This document shows, one piece after another, positions 61,221 to 64,000 of a DNA stretch of 64,000 bases; the stretch's first letter is position 1; each line of letters starts with the position of its first letter. The DNA comes from Fragum whitleyi (Eukaryota > Mollusca > Bivalvia > Cardiida > Cardiidae): NCBI GenBank assembly GCA_948146395.1, contig OX411556.1, positions 26,050,596 through 26,114,595 of the forward strand. Direction: 5' to 3'. The translations under genes and the position numbers were made by a program. The notes beneath the pieces were generated by a model, which saw only the letters and a list, made by a program, of their open reading frames with translations, did not search any database and had not been told where the DNA came from.

Positions 61221-61680
61221 CTGAAAAAGCATAGTCAAAAAAGGCAATTTCATATTTTGATTGTGCTAATATTACATCTTTAATTTCTTGGCACATGAAT
61301 CTCGATGTTCATCACTATAATTATTTTGTTGCAGAGATATTACATTATTGTTGTAAAATTAACTTAAAAAATAAACCCTTTTCAGTAGAATCATTGCGAA
61401 AATTAAACCAGTCAGAAACATATAGAAGTCAAATCGCTCAAAACCTTTCAAAACAATATTGCTTGGCGTGGATTTTAAGACGGTTGTAAGGCCCAAGAAA
61501 TAACGCAATGATCTAATGAAGAATTTCCACATGTTACCAATCGGATAAAATAGAATAACTCGTGTGTCGTTGAAAGCTTTTTTTTTTTATCTGTGAATGC
61601 ACTTATCCATTTAAGTTATATAATTCGAATTTATTGCAAACAATTACTTTTTTTACAAAATGTTTTCAACTGTATCTTAC

Positions 61681-61845
61681 TTGGTCGGAGTTTGCGATAT
61701 TCTTCCTCTAAATATGGCATAGACAATGTCTGTTGACCGGGCATGGCCTCCTCTCCTAAATAGTTATACGCCTTATTTCGTGTCCGTATGCCATCCATCA
61801 TACTTTCTATTTTTGGTAAATCAAAAGCAACAGGTGAAGGTGGCA
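61681..61845 (-). CDS. Pif-like protein, repeat copy 4
   Basis: A 165-nt phase 1-1 exon encoding PPSPVAFDLPKIESMMDGIR, TRNKAYNYLGEEAMPGQQTL and SMPYLEEEYRKLRP. It differs from copy 6 at one residue (MM for ML). Confidence 0.95.
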
Positions 61846-62055
61846 CTGAAATAACATATGGATAAAAGGGCATGAAGATATTTTTATTGTGTCGTAAACT
61901 TACAAATGCTGCACTACAAATGATACTACACATGAATCTCGATGTTCAATACAAGAAACATTATTTTGAAGAGATATACATTATTGTTGTAAATAAGGCT
62001 TTAAACTTGATCTGTAAAGCAACTTTTATGTAAGATGTTTTCAACTGTATCTTAC

Positions 62056-62220
62056 TTGGTCGAAGTTTGCGATATTCTCCTTCCAAATACTGCATTGATA
62101 ATGTCTGTTGGCCCGGCATTGCTTCATCTCCCAAATAATTATATGCCTTATTTCCTGTCCGTATACCATCTAACATGCTTTCTATTTTTGGCAAATCAAA
62201 TGCAATTGGCGAAGGTGGCA
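62056..62220 (-). CDS. Pif-like protein, repeat copy 3
   Basis: A 165-nt phase 1-1 exon with acceptor ttattttag. It encodes PPSPIAFDLPKIESMLDGIR, TGNKAYNYLGDEAMPGQQTL and SMQYLEGEYRKLRP. Only 210 bp of intron separate it from copy 4, the shortest interval in the array. Confidence 0.95.
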
Positions 62221-62688
62221 CTAAAATAACATTGTATAAAAAGGCATTATCAAATTTTGATTGTGTTGAAAACGTGCAAATATTACATCTTACGTTTCTT
62301 AGGCACATGAATCTCGATGCTCAAAACAATAATTATTTTGTTGAAGAGATATTACATTGTTGATGTAAAATAATTCTAAAAAATGAAATATTTTCATCAC
62401 AAAATATTGCGAAGATTAAACCACTCAGAAACATTTAGAATTCAAATCTCTTAAAACCTTTCACGGCCAAATTGCTTTGCGTGGATTTTGAGACGGTTGT
62501 AAGGCCAACGAAATTACGCAATTTTCTAAATTAGAATTTCCAAATGTTATCGATCGGGGAAAATAAAATAATAATGTGCCGTTGAAAGCGTTTAACTGTG
62601 AATACACTTATCCCGTTCATGTAATATAATTCGAATTCATTGCAAACATTTACTATTTTTATACAAGATGGTTTCAACAATATCTTAC

Positions 62689-62853
62689 TTGGTCGAAGTT
62701 TGCGATATTCTCCTTCTAAGTATTGCATAGACAGTGTCTGTTGGCCCGGCATTGCTTCGTCTCCTAAATAATTATACGCCTTATTTCCTGTCCGTATACC
62801 ATCTAACATGCTTTCTACTTTTGGCAAATCGAAAGCAATTGGCGAAGGTGGCA
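62689..62853 (-). CDS. Pif-like protein, repeat copy 2
   Basis: A 165-nt phase 1-1 exon encoding PPSPIAFDLPKVESMLDGIR, TGNKAYNYLGDEAMPGQQTL and SMQYLEGEYRKLRP. It differs from copy 3 at one residue (KV for KI). Consensus features of the whole set: no Cys, near-balanced charge, and an invariant AYNYLG and PGQQTL core. Confidence 0.95.
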
Positions 62854-63009
62854 CTGAAATTACATTAGGATTTAAAGTTATACAATACTTTCTTTAGCTT
62901 TTTTCTATGATTACACAATAAAGGGCAAAATCGATCGTAGTTCAAACTCACTCAAAATGATCTTAAAAAGCACTAAGAGAGAAATGAAACGGGTTTAAAC
63001 CACTGTTAT

Positions 63010-63135
63010 CCGCTTTACAGCTGGTTGGACGGGCTCCGTCATGCTTTCATACTCTTTCCAACTCAGGTGATGCTCGAACCTCTAAGCATCGGATAAAGAA
63101 TGGACAACGCCTACCATTCAACTAACGAGCCACAT
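63010..63135 (-). repeat. tRNA-like relic or SINE head
   Basis: The minus strand reads 'tggctcgttagttgaatggtagg' (A-box-like) and 'agaggttcgagcatcacc' (B-box-like), spaced as in a tRNA but with a mismatched acceptor stem. Confidence 0.5.
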
Positions 63136-63563
63136 AAGGTACGACAAAAGCAAAATAATATTACTTATCTTACTTAGGCGTATCTAGGACTTTGAAATTT
63201 AAACGCACACAGATGGCGACAACCAAAGAATAAATAGGATAAAGGCGATTAGAAAACTGTGACAAAATATAAATGCCCTCCGTCTGCCTTTCTTATGAAT
63301 TCAGCGTTGGTTAATAATTAAAACATAGCAACTACAATTTGAAAAAGCTGTAGATTCTATGCTATTATAATTCATCCACGATGTTTCAACAGAATATTAT
63401 TTCTTTTACGCACTTGTGTAATTTGCGTAATGGGAGTTACGCCCTTGTCTTATACAATGTATTGCTAATCTTTGTTTTTAAGGCGGAATGTTGAAAGATA
63501 AGATATTTTTTATAAATAAATTAGACTGATTAATCATCGTCCAAATGTAATTCATAATCTTAC

Positions 63564-63728
63564 TCGGTTGTAGTTTTCGCATCTCTCCTTCCAAATATTG
63601 CATTGATAATGTCTGTTGTCCGGGCATGGCCTCATCTCCCAAATAATTATACGCCTTATTTCCTGTCCGCATACCATCTAACATACTCTGCACTTTTTGA
63701 TAATCAAAAGCAGCTGGTGACGCTGGGA
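63564..63728 (-). CDS. Pif-like protein, repeat copy 1 (first visible; gene continues beyond the window)
   Basis: A 165-nt phase 1-1 exon. It encodes PASPAAFDYQKVQSMLDGMR, TGNKAYNYLGDEAMPGQQTL and SMQYLEGEMRKLQP. It begins with two bases TC rather than TG, so its junction residue differs from the Met of later copies. It is closest to copy 9, not to its neighbour copy 2. Being phase 1-in, it needs further exons upstream of 64000, where more repeats, a signal peptide and possibly VWA domains would lie. Confidence 0.94.
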
Positions 63729-63754
63729 CTGAAAAGAATTTTTCTATGAAATTA

Positions 63755-63909
63755 TTAAAGTAGTGGACCCATAATAGTTTTGGAACATATGACCTTTCAC
63801 AATGTTGACCGAGGTTTCCTAATGAAAATCATTAGGAAACCTCTGTTAAGACTGTTAAAGTTCATTACTTTTGAGACATTGTGACACTATTAGGGGCCCA
63901 CTACCTTAA
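63755..63909. mobile_element. Family F2 foldback MITE with TTAA ends
   Basis: 'ttaaagtagtggaccc' to 'gggcccactaccttaa', with the gttgaccgaggtttcctaat hairpin. It lies 26 bp upstream of repeat exon 1 in gene orientation, inside the acceptor-side intron. Confidence 0.78.
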
Positions 63910-64000
63910 TAACGTGTATTGTGATATAGAGAACGATCAATAGATATATATATTTCGAAAAAAAAAAAGAATAAAACGACGACTTAAAAGTTTTTATACT

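Overview
This is eukaryotic, intron-rich, AT-rich DNA. The two recognisable genes (a Cys-loop nicotinic receptor subunit and a Pif-type shell-matrix protein) and the dense small foldback elements and tRNA-derived SINEs point to a mollusc, most likely a marine bivalve. The organism is inferred from gene content, not shown directly.

Layout. 1-3420: two adjacent tandem arrays, both with a period of about 165 bp. 4707-10155 (+): the last four visible exons of an alpha-type nicotinic acetylcholine receptor subunit, from the Cys-loop and loop C through TM1-TM4 to the stop, with a polyA signal at 10297. Its N-terminal exons lie left of the window. 10.3-21.5 kb: no gene seen; many inverted-repeat elements, including a hairpin of about 900 bp nested in an older element. 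21.6-25.0 kb (+): weak evidence for a small unrecognised gene with three candidate exons and a polyA signal. 25-34 kb: no gene; an eroded tandem array broken up by foldback elements.

63728 down to 34199 (-): the 3' part of one long gene, which I reconstruct as 25 exons whose phases all join. Together they give 1287 residues plus a stop. In protein order they encode: at least ten copies of a Cys-free 55-residue repeat, each on its own 165-nt phase 1-1 exon; three increasingly divergent versions; short proline-rich linker exons; four chitin-binding type 2 (peritrophin-A-like) domains; a short Cys module; and one laminin-G-like domain that ends the protein. ChtBD2 followed by LamG is the Pif/BMSP-like shell-matrix architecture (established knowledge), so a secreted chitin-binding role in shell or other extracellular matrix is inferred. 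The 5' end, where a signal peptide and perhaps VWA domains would be expected, lies beyond 64000.

The repeat-exon array is the most interesting item. It has grown by duplication of one- and two-exon blocks with their introns, it carries relic exon fragments, and a second decayed array of partial LamG-exon copies lies in the intron below 38830. Gene starts, tissue, and the identity of several repeat families cannot be settled from this window.
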